NCBI RefSeq assembly: GCF_038396675.1
Contig: NC_088921.1
Span: 8,573,501 to 8,637,500, forward strand
DNA from: Hydra vulgaris
Taxonomy: Eukaryota > Cnidaria > Hydrozoa > Anthoathecata > Hydridae
Direction: 5' to 3'
DNA length: 64,000 nucleotides
The notes under the pieces were generated by a model. That model did not search any database. It was not told where the DNA came from and saw only the letters and a list, made by a program, of their open reading frames with translations. Below, piece by piece: positions 1 to 11,925 of this stretch; the stretch's first letter is position 1, and each line of letters begins with the position of its first letter. Made by a program: the position numbers and the translations under genes.

Positions 1-554
1 TGTTGTAAAATAAAATTAAAATCTATAGATTCTTAAGAGTTGCAAATCAATCAATAACAGAATAATGAGTTTATCAAGGTTGTCGGCTGGTAGGAAGCGT
101 GACAGTCCTGTATGGAAATTCTTCGTTTACGATCAAAAAACTGACAAATCCAAGTGTCTAGTACAGGACATAAATAATGAGGGCGTGTGTGGCGCATTTC
201 TTGCCGGAAAAAATTCCAGTAACTTAGTAGCGCACATTCAGAGAATACATAAAGAGACACACAAATGTTACACAGATGAAAAGAAAAAACGAAATGCAGA
301 AAAAATGATTTTGAAACGTAAAATTGATGAAATCAATTCTACATCTTCCCAAAATAGTGGAAAGACAAAAATCCAGACAAGAGAGAGCTTTGAACACCGA
401 ATCACCGCGTGGCCAACGGAATCAAGTGAATATCAAGTGCGTCAGGATAGCGTGATTGAAATGATTGTTAATACCAGCTATCCAATGGTATTGCTAGATC
501 AGCCGTCGTTTCGGAAGATGATAAAAACGCTTGACCCAAAATTTAAATTGCCAG

Positions 555-724
555 GTAATAATTAACACAACTAAATTTTTAAATTATTGTTTTAGATTCA
601 TTCAATGCTAAACAATTTTTAAATGTTTACCTGTAATTATCGTATCATTAGTGTAACACTTTAGTAACTAACTACACAAACTGATGTGCATTAAATTTTA
701 ACTGATTTAAATTTTATATTGCAG
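555..724 (+). other. Intron 1 of the hAT transposase
   Basis: The first open frame stops ten bases past a GT at 555. Joining the G at 554 to 725, after the AG at 723-724, restores a continuous reading frame into the LDGWTKKGL exon. The 170-base interval is very AT-rich, with a TTTTATATTGCAG acceptor. The donor is ag|gtaata. Confidence 0.75.
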
Positions 725-1471
725 GGTCTGCAACACTGAACAAGCGGATAAACGAGCGTTTTCTTCAACAATCTGCACAACTGAAAGACTTGATAAATCA
801 TACACGCAAAGTAACAATTTGTCTTGATGGTTGGACGAAGAAGGGTCTCACAGCATCGTTCCTTGGAGTATTTGCTTGTTTCTATGACACCACCATTGAT
901 AAAACACGACATGCTTTCCTAAATTTGATGGAACTCCAACATCCCCACACGGGTGAGATGCTTGCCGAATGTTTAAAGAAATGTCTTGACCAGTGGGGTA
1001 TTAGAGAAAATCAAGTTATGTTGATTGTTACAGACAACAGGTCTAATATGGTTAAAGCCATCAGGCTCTTACAGGAAGTGCATGCAGCTAAGAAATCTGA
1101 CGAATCTGAATCTTATGAGTTTGAATCTGATGAGTCTGAACATGAAACTGATGAGGAAGAGATCCAGTCTCAGTCAGAACAAACTGATTTATTCCTACCA
1201 GATCATATTCCATATCGTTGAATGCCCTGTATGGCTCACACACTCCAGCTTCTCATAAAACCAGTTTGTGAACATTATAGTGCAACCATCTTAGAAACGA
1301 GACAAGTTGTATCAAGAATTAGGAAATCGAGTGTGGCAATTGAGAAGCTTATTGACAAGTGTGGGAAGTCTGTGATAACTGACTGCACCTCAAGATGGAA
1401 CAGTACATATCAGATGATTGACCGGCTGTTGAAAATAAAGACATCGGTGAATGAAGTTCTTACAGAAATTG

Positions 1472-1797
1472 GTACATATTTTTTTATTATTTATGTTATT
1501 AGTGTATATAAATTGTTTTCGGAATTTTATTAAATCTACAAAATTGTGTCTTACCTTATTTAAACTAAAAAAACGAAAATGTTAATAAATTGTAAGCTCA
1601 TTAGTCATTATCATTAAAAAACAAGACAGGGCATATAGTCTTTAAATTAGGTTTACTAATAACACGGAAAGACTTTACCCTGCCTTTTAAATCACATCAC
1701 AACAGCATGGAAAAAAGAGACGTATATCAATGACAATTATTAGTTATTACAATTGTTATTAGTAAACTTTAATTACAGATAGTTTACTTAAATTTAG
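1472..1797 (+). other. Intron 2 of the hAT transposase
   Basis: The donor is at 1472 (gg|tacata context, a weak match) and the acceptor is AAATTTAG at 1790-1797. The joined frame reads from TEIG into IDTFKASEWVRLQ and on to the C-terminal domain. Using the earlier AG at 1777-1778 instead runs into a stop after about 14 codons, which decides the acceptor. Confidence 0.65.
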
Positions 1798-2748
1798 GAA
1801 TCGACACATTCAAAGCAAGTGAATGGGTTCGTCTTCAAAACATTTCTTCACTTTTGGAACCATTTGCAGTACAAACAGATATACTTCAGACTGATGCCCA
1901 GTCTCTTTCACAGGTTCTACCATCTATACTCAATTTGGAATGCCATTTACAAGAATATCCTACCAACAAGCCTTTGACAGCGAATCTTCTTGGAGATCTA
2001 CGTCAACGGTTTCAATCAATTCTGCAGCCGGACTCAGATACGTTTAATCCTCTTCCGTCTGCTGCATGTTTGTTAGATCCAACCGTTGCTGTCTTTATAC
2101 TCACACCGGAAATGGACACCTTGCTCCATGCAGCAAAGATGTATATAATAAAAGTTTGTGGAGTAGAACAAGAATTACAAGCTGCTGCTGAGTCAAATGG
2201 ATCTGAATGTGAATTTGCTGCCATAAAGCGCTTTAAGTTCTTGTCAAATAAAATCTTTACAAAAGAAGGAAAGATTTATAACCAAGACAATATCACTGTT
2301 GCAAGTCAGCTGTCAAGGTATTTGGTTGACATAAGCGGTGATGAAGCGCTGCCAAGTAACGGCCTGCTCTTTTGGAAACAAAACAAAAGCAAGTATAGCA
2401 AGATTGCAATTTTGGCTGAAGATTTACTGTCTGCCCCAGCATCACAGGCGTTTGTAGAAAGGATTTTTTCACTATGTGGAATTTTAACTGTTGGTCGCCG
2501 CAATCGAATGAAAAAATCATTAGAGATGAGAGTTTTTATGAAACTGAACAAAAACTTGTAATTATAATTCAACCAGATATTTTCTTTCTATTTCAGAAAA
2601 AAAATCTTATTATAACTCAATTGAATCATTGAATGACTTTTTTTATGACTATTTGTATGGTTATTTAGATGTTTATTACTAAGTTAAAAAATTTTTCAAA
2701 TTTCTTTCTTGAAACTTATGTATTACATTATTTTTTGAAATAATGATA

Positions 2749-3330
2749 GGGGAGACCGGGGCTAGTTGTCAGCAGGGGTAAGTTGACGAATTGCGTTTAT
2801 GTGCAGAGTCTTTTATCAAAAAGTATAAGAAATCTTAGGGAACTTTCCTAATTGATCATTTCATCTTGGGTCCTATGAATAAAACTACTATAAATATTCC
2901 AGTCACAACTGATTTACTATTATCAGTCAGGTTTTTTTAGTAGTTGTCGTTTTTCAGGATCTTTAGGCAGTTTATTGAAAAGCTTTTGGGGTTTATTGGC
3001 AAAATTTTCACAAGGGAAGCTGAAAAACAAAAATATCTTTATAAAATCAATTTTTTTTTTAAATTATTATTTGTAACAATATTGAAAAAATTTATTTTTA
3101 CAAAAAAAAAATTTTTTAATTTATTTTTTACAAAAAAAATTTTTTATGGGATTTTGTTACCAGGAACAAAGGTGGGGTGTTGTTTTGGCTTCATATTCGA
3201 ACTACTAACTGCTTCTAGCTCATAGAAATATTAAGAAATTTTCATAAATTTTTACTCACTAATATGTTTGTAATCTTTATCATAGTTTGCACCAACTTAC
3301 CCCGGGGTGGGGTAATTTTTTTTTTTTTTA
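2749..3330 (+). repeat. Left long inverted repeat of the 9 kb element
   Basis: This arm contains AGGGGTAAGTTGACGAA near the outer end, the stretch CCTAATTGATCATTTCATC, a block around ATTGAAAAAATTTATT, and near the inner end ACCAACTTACCCCGGGGTGG. Each has an inverted counterpart in the right arm in the same order. The small open frame inside it is poly-A/T-driven and not considered coding. Confidence 0.75.
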
Positions 3331-4239
<909 letters not shown>

Positions 4240-5137
4240 TATATCTATTCACATACCTTTAAAAAGTGGTATTACACTTTACACAATGAAATATGGAAAT
4301 ACATCATTTTTTTCAAATACTTTCAAAAGGAATTTATTTATTTTTTCTAGTATGTTATTTTTTCTAAGAAAGAATATTTATAAAGATACAGGGAAATATA
4401 AAATATACTGAAATATAGGCAGATTTATGTTTATAAACTTTTGTGTCAACAGATTACAGTCAGTTTTCCATGTTAAATACATAAAATATATATCTAATAT
4501 AACATATATCAAATATCAAATAAATCCAATATAAAATAAAACAAAATAGTAAACTTACTCAAATCAGTATCAGTTATACCGTGTGAAGTAACTAAATATA
4601 TTCATATATAAAGACATATATCTCGTAATAAAATATCAAATTATAATCATATTTAATTTAAATCAAATACTTATTGAATAAAGAACAAAAAACAGATAAA
4701 AGAACTGCAATCCTAATAACAAAATTTAACGCTTAGCAACAATTAAAATGTCAGTGCTGGCTCAAAATTTTAACTTATTTTTCTAAATTTTCTAAAACAG
4801 AACAAAAAAAGGTAATAGCATAACAGAAATGTCAATAAAATAGTAATCAACGGAATAAAATAAGTAAGGTATGAAATGATAGGATTTAACGTATATTTGA
4901 ATTATATTAATTTAGGACTTTATAAAACTAAATTAATAAATTTAAAAGTAGTAATAAATATTTTTATGATCAAGTTTTAGTAACTCTTTTAGTGCAAAAA
5001 AGTACTGTAACTGTACTGGAGATAATTTACTAAATTTCTCAAGAAACCTTTTTATAATTTAAATTTTATATTTGCTATATCAGTTTAAGCATGCGCTTTA
5101 AAAGCAAAGAATCTCGTTTTTCCCTTATTTGTTAATA
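4240..5137. other. Non-coding AT-rich stretch
   Basis: No convincing open frame, terminal repeat or RNA gene was found. It is very A/T-rich with a few ATATATC-type runs. Confidence 0.45.
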
Positions 5138-5349
5138 GGGACTTTAAGCAAAGACAACGGGTTTTGTTGACAACGGTAAACTTAAGGCAATTTAATTACA
5201 GTTCTGAGTTTTTCCGTTTTTAGTTTTATAAATTAAGCAAATTTATCTAAGCATTCGCGTAAACAAATAAGGCCTCCTTACGAGAAACAAAAGAAGTTAT
5301 TTTAGCCGCTTATATCCAAAACGAGATTTCAGATGAAGAATTCCTATTA

Positions 5350-6336
5350 ATGTATGATATAAATTCCAGTACAAATTTTTACTTTCCATATCAGAAATAC
5401 CAACATTTTGAATTAGATTTAATGACAGATGATGAATGTTTTGCAGAATTTAGATTTTATAAAAATGACATCTATCGTATCGCAGAAGTACTAGCCATAC
5501 CTGAAGAAATAATCTGCAGCAACAGATCAGTTTTTGATGGCATAGAATCCTTCTGTGTTTTTCTAAAGCAATTTGCTTACCCTTCACGCTATTTGGACTT
5601 AATTCCTCGTTTTGGTCGACTAATTCCCGAGCTATGTATGATGTCAAACGTAGTCATGAATGGAATATTTTCAAATCACCACCACTTGCTCAAGAGTTTC
5701 AACCAGAATTGGTTAGCTCCTAATCAACTGGAGCGATATGCTTTAGCAATACATAATAAGGGTGCCTCACTTGATTTTTGCTGGGGATTTGTTGATGGGA
5801 CAGTTAGACCTGGACAAGACCAACAAGTATTGTATAACGGGCACAAGCGAGTTCATTCAATTAAGTTTCAATCAGTTGTGGCTCCAAATGGACTAATAGC
5901 AAATCTGTTTGGGCCAGTAGAAGGTTGCAGACACGATAGCTCAATGCTTGCCTCGTCAAATCTGTATAACTTATTACTACAAAATAGTGTAAGACCAAAT
6001 GGAGATCCTTTATGTATTTATGGAGATCTAGCATATCCACTGAGAACTCATCTTCAAACCCTTTACAGTAATCGTTATGCATTAAATCCAGAACAAAAGG
6101 AATTTAACAAAGCTATGAGTAAAGTAAGATCGTCTGTGGAATGGGTTTTTGGAGAAATTATTAACTATTTTGCATTCCTAGATTTAAAAAAAAAACTGAA
6201 AGTACAATTAAGTGCAGTGGAAAAAATGTATCAAGTTTGTGCATTATTAACCAATGCTCACACTTGCCTTTACAAATCAAACACATCCAATTATTTTGAG
6301 GTTGAACCCCCATTGTTAGAGCACTATTTTTTATAA
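5350..6336 (+). CDS. PIF/Harbinger DDE nuclease (HARBI1-like transposase)
   Basis: The 328-residue product has the DDE_Tnp_4/HARBI1 layout. An N-terminal helical region lies before residue 130, then the catalytic domain with D149 in GFVDGT, D226 in YGDLAYP and E264 in SSVEWVFGE, so all three acidic residues are present. It also has the family motif FGPVEGCRHDSSML. The enzyme cuts the element ends together with the Myb-like partner encoded at 6741-7403. The frame stays open and family-like upstream of this ATG (AAYIQNEISDEEF), back to a stop near 5260 without another ATG. Either the true start lies in an upstream exon or the N-terminus is short. HARBI1 homologues are usually about 350 residues, so little is missing. 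Confidence 0.9.
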   Translation: MYDINSSTNFYFPYQKYQHFELDLMTDDECFAEFRFYKNDIYRIAEVLAIPEEIICSNRSVFDGIESFCVFLKQFAYPSRYLDLIPRFGRLIPELCMMSNVVMNGIFSNHHHLLKSFNQNWLAPNQLERYALAIHNKGASLDFCWGFVDGTVRPGQDQQVLYNGHKRVHSIKFQSVVAPNGLIANLFGPVEGCRHDSSMLASSNLYNLLLQNSVRPNGDPLCIYGDLAYPLRTHLQTLYSNRYALNPEQKEFNKAMSKVRSSVEWVFGEIINYFAFLDLKKKLKVQLSAVEKMYQVCALLTNAHTCLYKSNTSNYFEVEPPLLEHYFL

Positions 6337-6740
6337 TGATTCTTATATATTTTCAGGTGTTAGCAACTATATAAGTTATAATTATTCGTGTTTTATATTT
6401 TCTTTATTAATAATTATCTCCAACTTAAAATATAAATGTTTAGAGTATCAAATTCCATAATTTTTACTATAATTACAATGATAAATCAAAATTTATGAAC
6501 AGTATCTTATTGATTATTTTTTACCAAATTGGTAATATGTAACAATTTATTATTCAAAACTGACATCTTTAATTGATTAACTTGCAACTAATTTTCTTTT
6601 TTATTCAAAAAATAAACAATCGTTTTCTCAAAATGTTATAGATTTATTATTCATTACTTACATACATTTGGTGACAACCATATCAAAAATATAGAATTAA
6701 AATATAGAAACAAAGAAAATATTTACTATATTTATCTATC

Positions 6741-7403
6741 TTATTGTTTTTGTAAAAGTTGCACAAGTAATCCAAGAATTTGCTGATTTTGTTGAAGAAT
6801 ATTAGAAAACATTTGATTTTGTTGTTCTTGACGAGCTCTCAGCTCTTCTCGCTGCAGGATTAGTTCTTGTAATCGTAATTCACAATCTGCTTCAGCTTTT
6901 TCTCTGAGATACTGAATAGTCTCAGTTCCTGAACTTCTTTGTTTTTTTGAAGGTGGAGTAGTTACATTATTTTCTGTATTTTTACGTGCTTTTGTTTCCA
7001 TAAAGCTTTCCATTGACTTTTTTCTCATGTCCTCTGCTTTCTCTCTCTTAGCTTCCTCATCATTTTGTTTTTCATTATGGTTCAACTCTTCTTCGCATAC
7101 TTTTATTTGTTCTAATACACTTTCTAAAGCTTCATCAACAGGAGTGACCTGAGGACTAATTCCACTTGCTTTCTCTTCAGTCTTCTGTTTAGATAAATAT
7201 TGAGAAACCAAAAGATCGAATCTTTCTCTCACAGCACGAGCGTCTACTTTAAAATATATATCATCATTAGAGCTCGAACAAAGATTATTTGCAATTGTTT
7301 TCCACAAACTTCCCTTTTCTCTGCTTCTTGTTTTATGTTTATAAGGTTCTATTAGCAGTATTTCTCGTAACAGCAGTTCGTCTTTCAAAGGACTCCACAC
7401 CAT
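6741..7403 (-). CDS. Harbinger Myb/SANT-like DNA-binding partner
   Basis: The 220-residue protein starts with a Myb/SANT-like trihelix domain at about residues 1-75, with tryptophans W3 and W34 and a VDARAVRERFDLLV helix. A charged coiled coil follows (about 90-135), then a basic PSKKQRSS patch that could serve as a nuclear signal. A Gln/Glu-rich coiled coil ends the protein (about 160-220). In Harbinger elements this second protein binds the transposon ends and helps bring the nuclease into the nucleus; that role is assigned from the family. It faces the nuclease gene tail to tail, with about 400 bases between the two stops. The frame is intact. Confidence 0.85.
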   Translation of the reverse strand: MVWSPLKDELLLREILLIEPYKHKTRSREKGSLWKTIANNLCSSSNDDIYFKVDARAVRERFDLLVSQYLSKQKTEEKASGISPQVTPVDEALESVLEQIKVCEEELNHNEKQNDEEAKREKAEDMRKKSMESFMETKARKNTENNVTTPPSKKQRSSGTETIQYLREKAEADCELRLQELILQREELRARQEQQNQMFSNILQQNQQILGLLVQLLQKQ

Positions 7404-7890
7404 AATTTTTCTAAAAAGAAAAAATAAAATATTTACAAACTATTGATGACATTTTCTTTCAAAACATTTTAGTCAACTATAAGTCATAACGTTCTTCAAG
7501 CTAAGTTTAGAGTTTAGAAAAGTTTATTATTGAACTTTTATTTTTAATGGCAGGGTTTTAAAAATAACTCAATAACAAGCCTAAATTATTAGTTATATTC
7601 TTGTTATAAATACAACAAATATATTTATACTTAAAATAAATCATATAAAAATATACATCACCTTTTTCTGCTAATTTCGGTAACTTCAACACTTTTTTCC
7701 ATTTCAACGCAAAAGCACGCGTTTTTGAAACAACCGCAAAATGGCTTTTTCCCGTATTAAACTAGTTCAGAACGGCATGAGGATAAGGGAATCACCGTAA
7801 CTGGGCATGCGTAGTAAAAAAAATATGACGATTAGTCATAAAATCCCGTTGTAGATACGCTTCCGTCGTGTTTGCTTAAAGTCCCTAATA

Positions 7891-8139
7891 TTTGATCAAA
7901 ATCGGGTTCAATATCATATCCGATTATGATCAAATATTATAAATACGCATTTTTGATAAATAAGTGGTATTGAACTCGAATTCGAAACTTAAAACTAAAT
8001 GCGTATTTTTCTGGTATCAATGGCGGTTTGTTATACGTGATCAATACTCCGAGTATTTACAATACTAGATATGCCGACTGGGGTGGTGCAAATACGATGA
8101 ACAAAATTTACATTTTGAATTAATTAATTAGACGTCAAT
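7891..8139. other. Short non-coding spacer with inverted repeat
   Basis: Directly right of the Harbinger target duplication. It holds AAATACGCATTT near 7942 and its inverted form near 7999, a possible small hairpin or remnant of an older insertion. No coding signal. Confidence 0.4.
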
Positions 8140-10110
8140 TCATCAACCGCGGAAAAATATTGTGGAGTATCTTTAAGGCGTAATTATCTTTAAACAGCAT
8201 GACATAGCATTTCCTGTTAAAAAAATAATTATAAAATCCAAGTCTCTTTTAAACCCCTGGGTGACCAAGGGACTAATAAAATCGTCTAAGAAAAAAAAAA
8301 ACTTTATGTTAAATATTTAAGGCATAAAACATATAAAAATGAAATAAACTACTAAAACTATAAAAATTTATAATGCAAAGTTGTAGGAAAAAACCAACGG
8401 CGACACTAAAAAACGTGAAGTATAATTAAACAAATAATTGGTAAAAATAAATGTGTAAAAAATAATCATCCCTAAAAGCTTTTAATTGACGGAAAAATGA
8501 TTTATGATAAAAAAAAAATAGCTGAAAAACTAAACTCATTTTTTCTTGAAGTATGGCCAAACTTGGCGAGTGAAATTCCGTCAAGTACCATAAAGTTTGA
8601 ATCTTTTATTAAACCGTGTAATACAATTATGGAAGAATTTAATTTAAATCTAAGCGAGATAAGGAATGCTTTTAATAGTTTTAAAAGTAATAAAAGTGCG
8701 GGTATGGACGAATTTAGTGTAAATGTTGTTAAGTCAGTTTTCGATATCATTGAACCGTCATTATTTCATATTTTTGACCTTTCATTAAAACTAGGTGTTG
8801 TGCCAAAAAAACTTAAAGTTGCCGTAATCACTCCAATTTTTAAACCTGGTGACGAAACTAATACTTCAAACTACAGACCTATTTCCGTCTCACCTTGTTT
8901 CTCAAAACTATTGGAACGATTTATGTATGACTTAATAACTATATGATGTTAAACAGTTTGCTGAACAATAAACAATTTGGGTTTAAAAAACTAACTAACC
9001 ATGCGGTAATCGAACTGATTAATCATGTATCAGATGCATTCAATAGTGACTATTTTACCTTAGGAGTTTTTATTGATCTGTCAAAAGCCTTTGACACTGT
9101 TAACCATAAGATACTTATAAAAAAACTGGAACTCAATGGAGTTAAAAATAAAAATTTACTTTGGTTTGAAGATTATCTGGAGAACAGGTCACAATGTATT
9201 ATTTATAAAAAAATTGAAAAAGAAAAACACATTACATATGGTGTGCCCCAAGGTTCAATCTTAGGACCGTTATTCTTTATATTGTATATAAATGATTTGT
9301 ACTTAGCATCAAATATTTTAAATGTTATATTGTTTGCAGACGACTTCAATCTTTTCTATTCCAACAAAAATATAAAAGTTCTCTTTAATATATTGAATGA
9401 AGAACTATTAAAAATAAACGAGTGGTTTACAAGTAATAGGCTTTCTTTAAATGTAGAAAAAACTATATTTATTTTAGTCTTCAAACCTAGTAAAGGTTCC
9501 TTTAAAATTCCCTAATCTTTTAATCAATAAAATATTTATTATAAGGGAACCAATCGCTAATTTTTCAGGAGTAATACTAGATGAAAATTTGTCATGGAAA
9601 CCACATATAGAATACATAGAAAATAAAATCTTAATAAATATTTCCATATTATATAAAATTATATCTGAACACTGCTTCCTTGAAAAAAATATACTTTTCA
9701 TTTATTCATAGTTTTATCTCTTACTGTAATATTGTATGGGGTAGTACTAGTTATAGTAAATTTAAAAAAATTTATAGTAAGCAAAAACACGCATGCAGGA
9801 CTGTATTTGGTGCACACAGAACTTTTCATTGCGAATCTCTTTTAAGGAAGCTTGGTGCCCTTAGTATCTATAAACTCAATATACACCAAGTTCTACAATT
9901 CATGTTTAAAATAAAACATGGGCTTTCTCCTATTGTATTTCAGTCTTACTTTAGTGAAATCTCGCACAGGTATCCTAGTAAATTTTCAATTAATAACTTT
10001 ATTGTACCAACAACTAATTTAAAACTAAGTTCTTACCAAATCCAATACCGTGGACCGTTTCTATGGAAACACTTTTCAAAATTTATTAAAAAAAAATAAA
10101 TATTCTAAAC
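8140..10110 (+). pseudogene. CR1-like LINE ORF2 (5'-truncated, frameshifted)
   Basis: Coding similarity starts in the linker between endonuclease and reverse transcriptase (PWVTKGLIKSSKK, near 8253). It continues through RT: the fingers motif ITPIFKPGDE...NYRPIS, motif A FIDLSKAFDTVNHKI, motif B GVPQGSILGPLFF and the catalytic FADD box near 9340. A thumb and C-terminal part ending YRGPFLWKHF follows. The frame changes at about 8940, about 9500 and about 9690, and short stops interrupt the linker, so no active enzyme can be made. The endonuclease is missing. The Harbinger element lies just upstream, but the real 5' boundary could not be placed. Its sequence resembles the LINEs at 16 kb and 54-57 kb. 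Confidence 0.85.
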
Positions 10111-10502
10111 ATCTCTTTGGAACAATTCAGGAAAGAATCTAAGAGTCTCTTATTACAAAATGACTATGATTTAAAATATCTCTTTTAAAATAAATATATA
10201 AATAATATAAATTATCGAAAAAAGTAGTTATTGACACTACTCTCTTATGTTGCAGCTTTATTTTTATGTAATTTTTTTTGTTAAAAAACTTTAATGCTTT
10301 TATATTGTTGTTAATCTTTGATATATTGCGTTATATTTCAACACTAGTATTTATATTATATTAATATTTATATTGAAACTAACGTGTGTAAAATTCTTGA
10401 TATGTACTTAGCTGCTTTTTATTTTTGTATATAAACTAACAATTTTTTCAATGTAAATGGAGCTCGAAGAAAATTTATTTCATTGTAAATTTTGTTCACT
10501 GA
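10111..10502. other. Probable LINE 3' untranslated region and spacer
   Basis: T-rich sequence after the last LINE codons, without open frames. It is interpreted as 3' untranslated DNA of the LINE because it follows directly; no conserved terminal stem-loop like that of the 54 kb and 61 kb LINEs was recognised here. Confidence 0.4.
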
Positions 10503-10881
10503 ATTTTTAGATGTTTGAGTTTTGACACCATTATTTTTCAAAAACTATGACCATATGTAGTTTTAACCCCCCTCAATTTGAGGGGGCTGTAAACATTGCA
10601 GGGTCATAAAAACTAAACACTAAGAGATTATTGCATGAAACTTGAAATTTGTAGATAAATATGAATTTTGATAAAAATAGTAAAGAAAATATTTTATAAA
10701 CTCGTTGCTCCCACGTTAAGGGCTGGGTGGGCCGAAAAATTAGGATTTTTTTGTTCCCAAGCTCCAATCACTCTAATTCTTTGAAAAACATTCTTTTTTG
10801 ATACAACATACAAAAGTTTGGAGTTTGCACAATGCCTGTAAGTGTCAAACTCAAACATCTAAAAACTCAAACATCTAAAAA
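10503..10881. mobile_element. MITE-like element with ATTTTTAGATGTTTGAG ends
   Basis: The left end ATTTTTAGATGTTTGAGTTT is repeated inverted at the right end, where the unit CTCAAACATCTAAAAA occurs twice in tandem. About 380 bases with no coding capacity. A GC-richer segment (CCCCCCTCAATTTGAGGGGG, near 10567) forms its own short hairpin. Confidence 0.65.
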
Positions 10882-10899
10882 TCCAGTGTACACCACTGA

Positions 10900-11012
10900 T
10901 TACTGTAAAATCCCGATAAATGTAACCTTTGAACTTTATGTAACTCGCAGTATTTTTTAATTTCCTTTGAATCCGGTTTTTCATAAAAATCAATAACTCG
11001 AATAAGTCTAAC
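10900..11012 (-). repeat. Dispersed repeat, pogo/Tigger-like terminal sequence
   Basis: Begins TACTGTAAAATCCCGATAAA. A second copy lies inverted at 31031-31141 with the same body (ACTGCGAGTTAC, AAAACCGGATTC, ATTGATTTTTATG on the reverse strand). A CAGTAAAA-type start next to TA recalls pogo/Tigger ends, but only one end is seen at each locus. It is embedded in the right arm of the 9 kb element. Confidence 0.5.
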
Positions 11013-11029
11013 TATATTTTTTGTCAAAA

Positions 11030-11762
11030 AAAAAAAAAAAAAATTGCGCCAACCTACCCCACCACGGGGGGAGTTGGCGCCAAAGATAAAAATGATTATT
11101 AATGTACAATTAAGTGCAAAATAAATAGAAGTTTTTTTACTATTTTGGGCAACAATTTTATCCCAAAAATTAAAATTACTTCTAGCTGGTACCAAATATA
11201 AGTCCGTATAACAGTCAAAACAGTATCACACTTTTTATCTGTGAAAAAAAAACTTAAAAATATTTTTTTTTTAATTTTTTTGTAAGAATAAATTTTTTCA
11301 ATACTGTTAAAAATTGAAAAAATAAAATAAAAATTAATTTTATAAAAATATAATTTTTCCATAGTAAATGCTATGAGCCAACTTACCCCGTGAAAATTTT
11401 GCCAACTTACCACGAAAGCCTTTTTTTAATAAACAGTCAATAGATCCTAAAAAACGGCAACTTTGAAAAAAACTCTGAATGGATATAGCAAACCAATTGT
11501 GACTGGAACTTTTACAATTATACAACTATTTTCCTGTAAAGTAAAAAGGAAGCGATGTTCCAAAAGTTACTTATTTGTCCAAAAAACGCATAAATCTGAA
11601 TATCTCACATGCGCATGCGCGAATCCTAACAATACTATAATGAATGATGAAATGATCAATTAGGAAGGTTCTGTGTAATTTTTGTTACTTTCTGATGAAA
11701 GGCTCTGAAGATAAACGCAGTTCGTCAACTTACCCCTGCGGCCAACTAGCCCCGGTCTCCCC
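11030..11762 (-). repeat. Right long inverted repeat of the 9 kb element
   Basis: Inverted partner of 2749-3330. It carries CCAACCTACCCCACCACGG near 11048, GCCAACTTACCCCGTG near 11379 and CAACTTACCCCTGCGGCC near 11725, ending CCCGGTCTCCCC. It is longer than the left arm, so one arm has gained or lost sequence. Confidence 0.75.
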
Positions 11763-11764
11763 TA

Positions 11765-11925
11765 CCACTCTGTGAAAAAGCATATAACGTAAGAGTATTT
11801 AACTAGGAAATTTATGTCTTTTTCTTTACCAATGTTGCTTGTCTGGCCAGAGTTGGTATAGAACTTTGATTTCATGACTTGGAGCCAAAACTAACCGTTG
11901 CGAATTTATACACTTTAATGACGTA
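11765..11925 (-). repeat. Possible degenerate SINE
   Basis: The order CTCTGTG-AAAAGCAT-TTTAACTAGGAA-...-CTGGCCAGAG roughly follows the body of the SINE at 31205-31360, on the same strand. The tRNA-like head is not clear, so the call is weak. Confidence 0.3.

Larger units (their letters stand above)
65..2561 (+). pseudogene. hAT transposase, BED zinc finger, two introns, one in-frame stop
   Basis: Three exons can be joined in frame: 65-554, 725-1471 and 1798-2561. Both introns start with GT and end with AG, and both are phase 1. The first exon encodes a BED-type zinc finger (W17, C31, C42, H57, H62). The middle exon carries the RNase H-like region starting at the LDGWTKKGL motif and reaching CTSRWNSTY. 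The last exon ends in the hAT dimerisation domain, with an LSAPASQAFVERIFS motif and a trailing RRNRM. A single TGA at 1219-1221 interrupts exon 2, and the frame continues directly beyond it. An acidic Ser/Glu-rich insert lies just before the stop. In hAT elements this protein cuts and rejoins the transposon ends. The window starts close to the gene, so the left terminal repeat is not visible. With one stop only, this is a young broken copy, or possibly a domesticated or sequencing-affected gene. Confidence 0.88.
5138..7885. mobile_element. PIF/Harbinger transposon, apparently complete
   Basis: The ends are inverted repeats beginning GGGACTTTAAGCAAA, with about 22 of 24 outer bases matching. 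Both ends are directly flanked by TAATA (5133-5137 and 7886-7890), which includes the short T/A-rich target duplication typical of this superfamily; the exact duplication boundary is ambiguous. The 2.75 kb element carries the canonical pair of Harbinger genes in convergent orientation: a DDE nuclease on the plus strand and a Myb/SANT-like protein on the minus strand. Both reading frames are open. This makes it the best candidate in the window for a recently active autonomous transposon. Confidence 0.88.

Noticed and set aside
2944-3225. 93-codon open frame in the left arm of the 9 kb element
   Set aside because: Composed of Phe/Lys from T and A runs, and overlaps a non-coding inverted repeat.
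10875-11413. Two minus-strand open frames of about 105 codons
   Set aside because: They lie in the right arm of the 9 kb element and in the pogo-like repeat; A/T-run composition.
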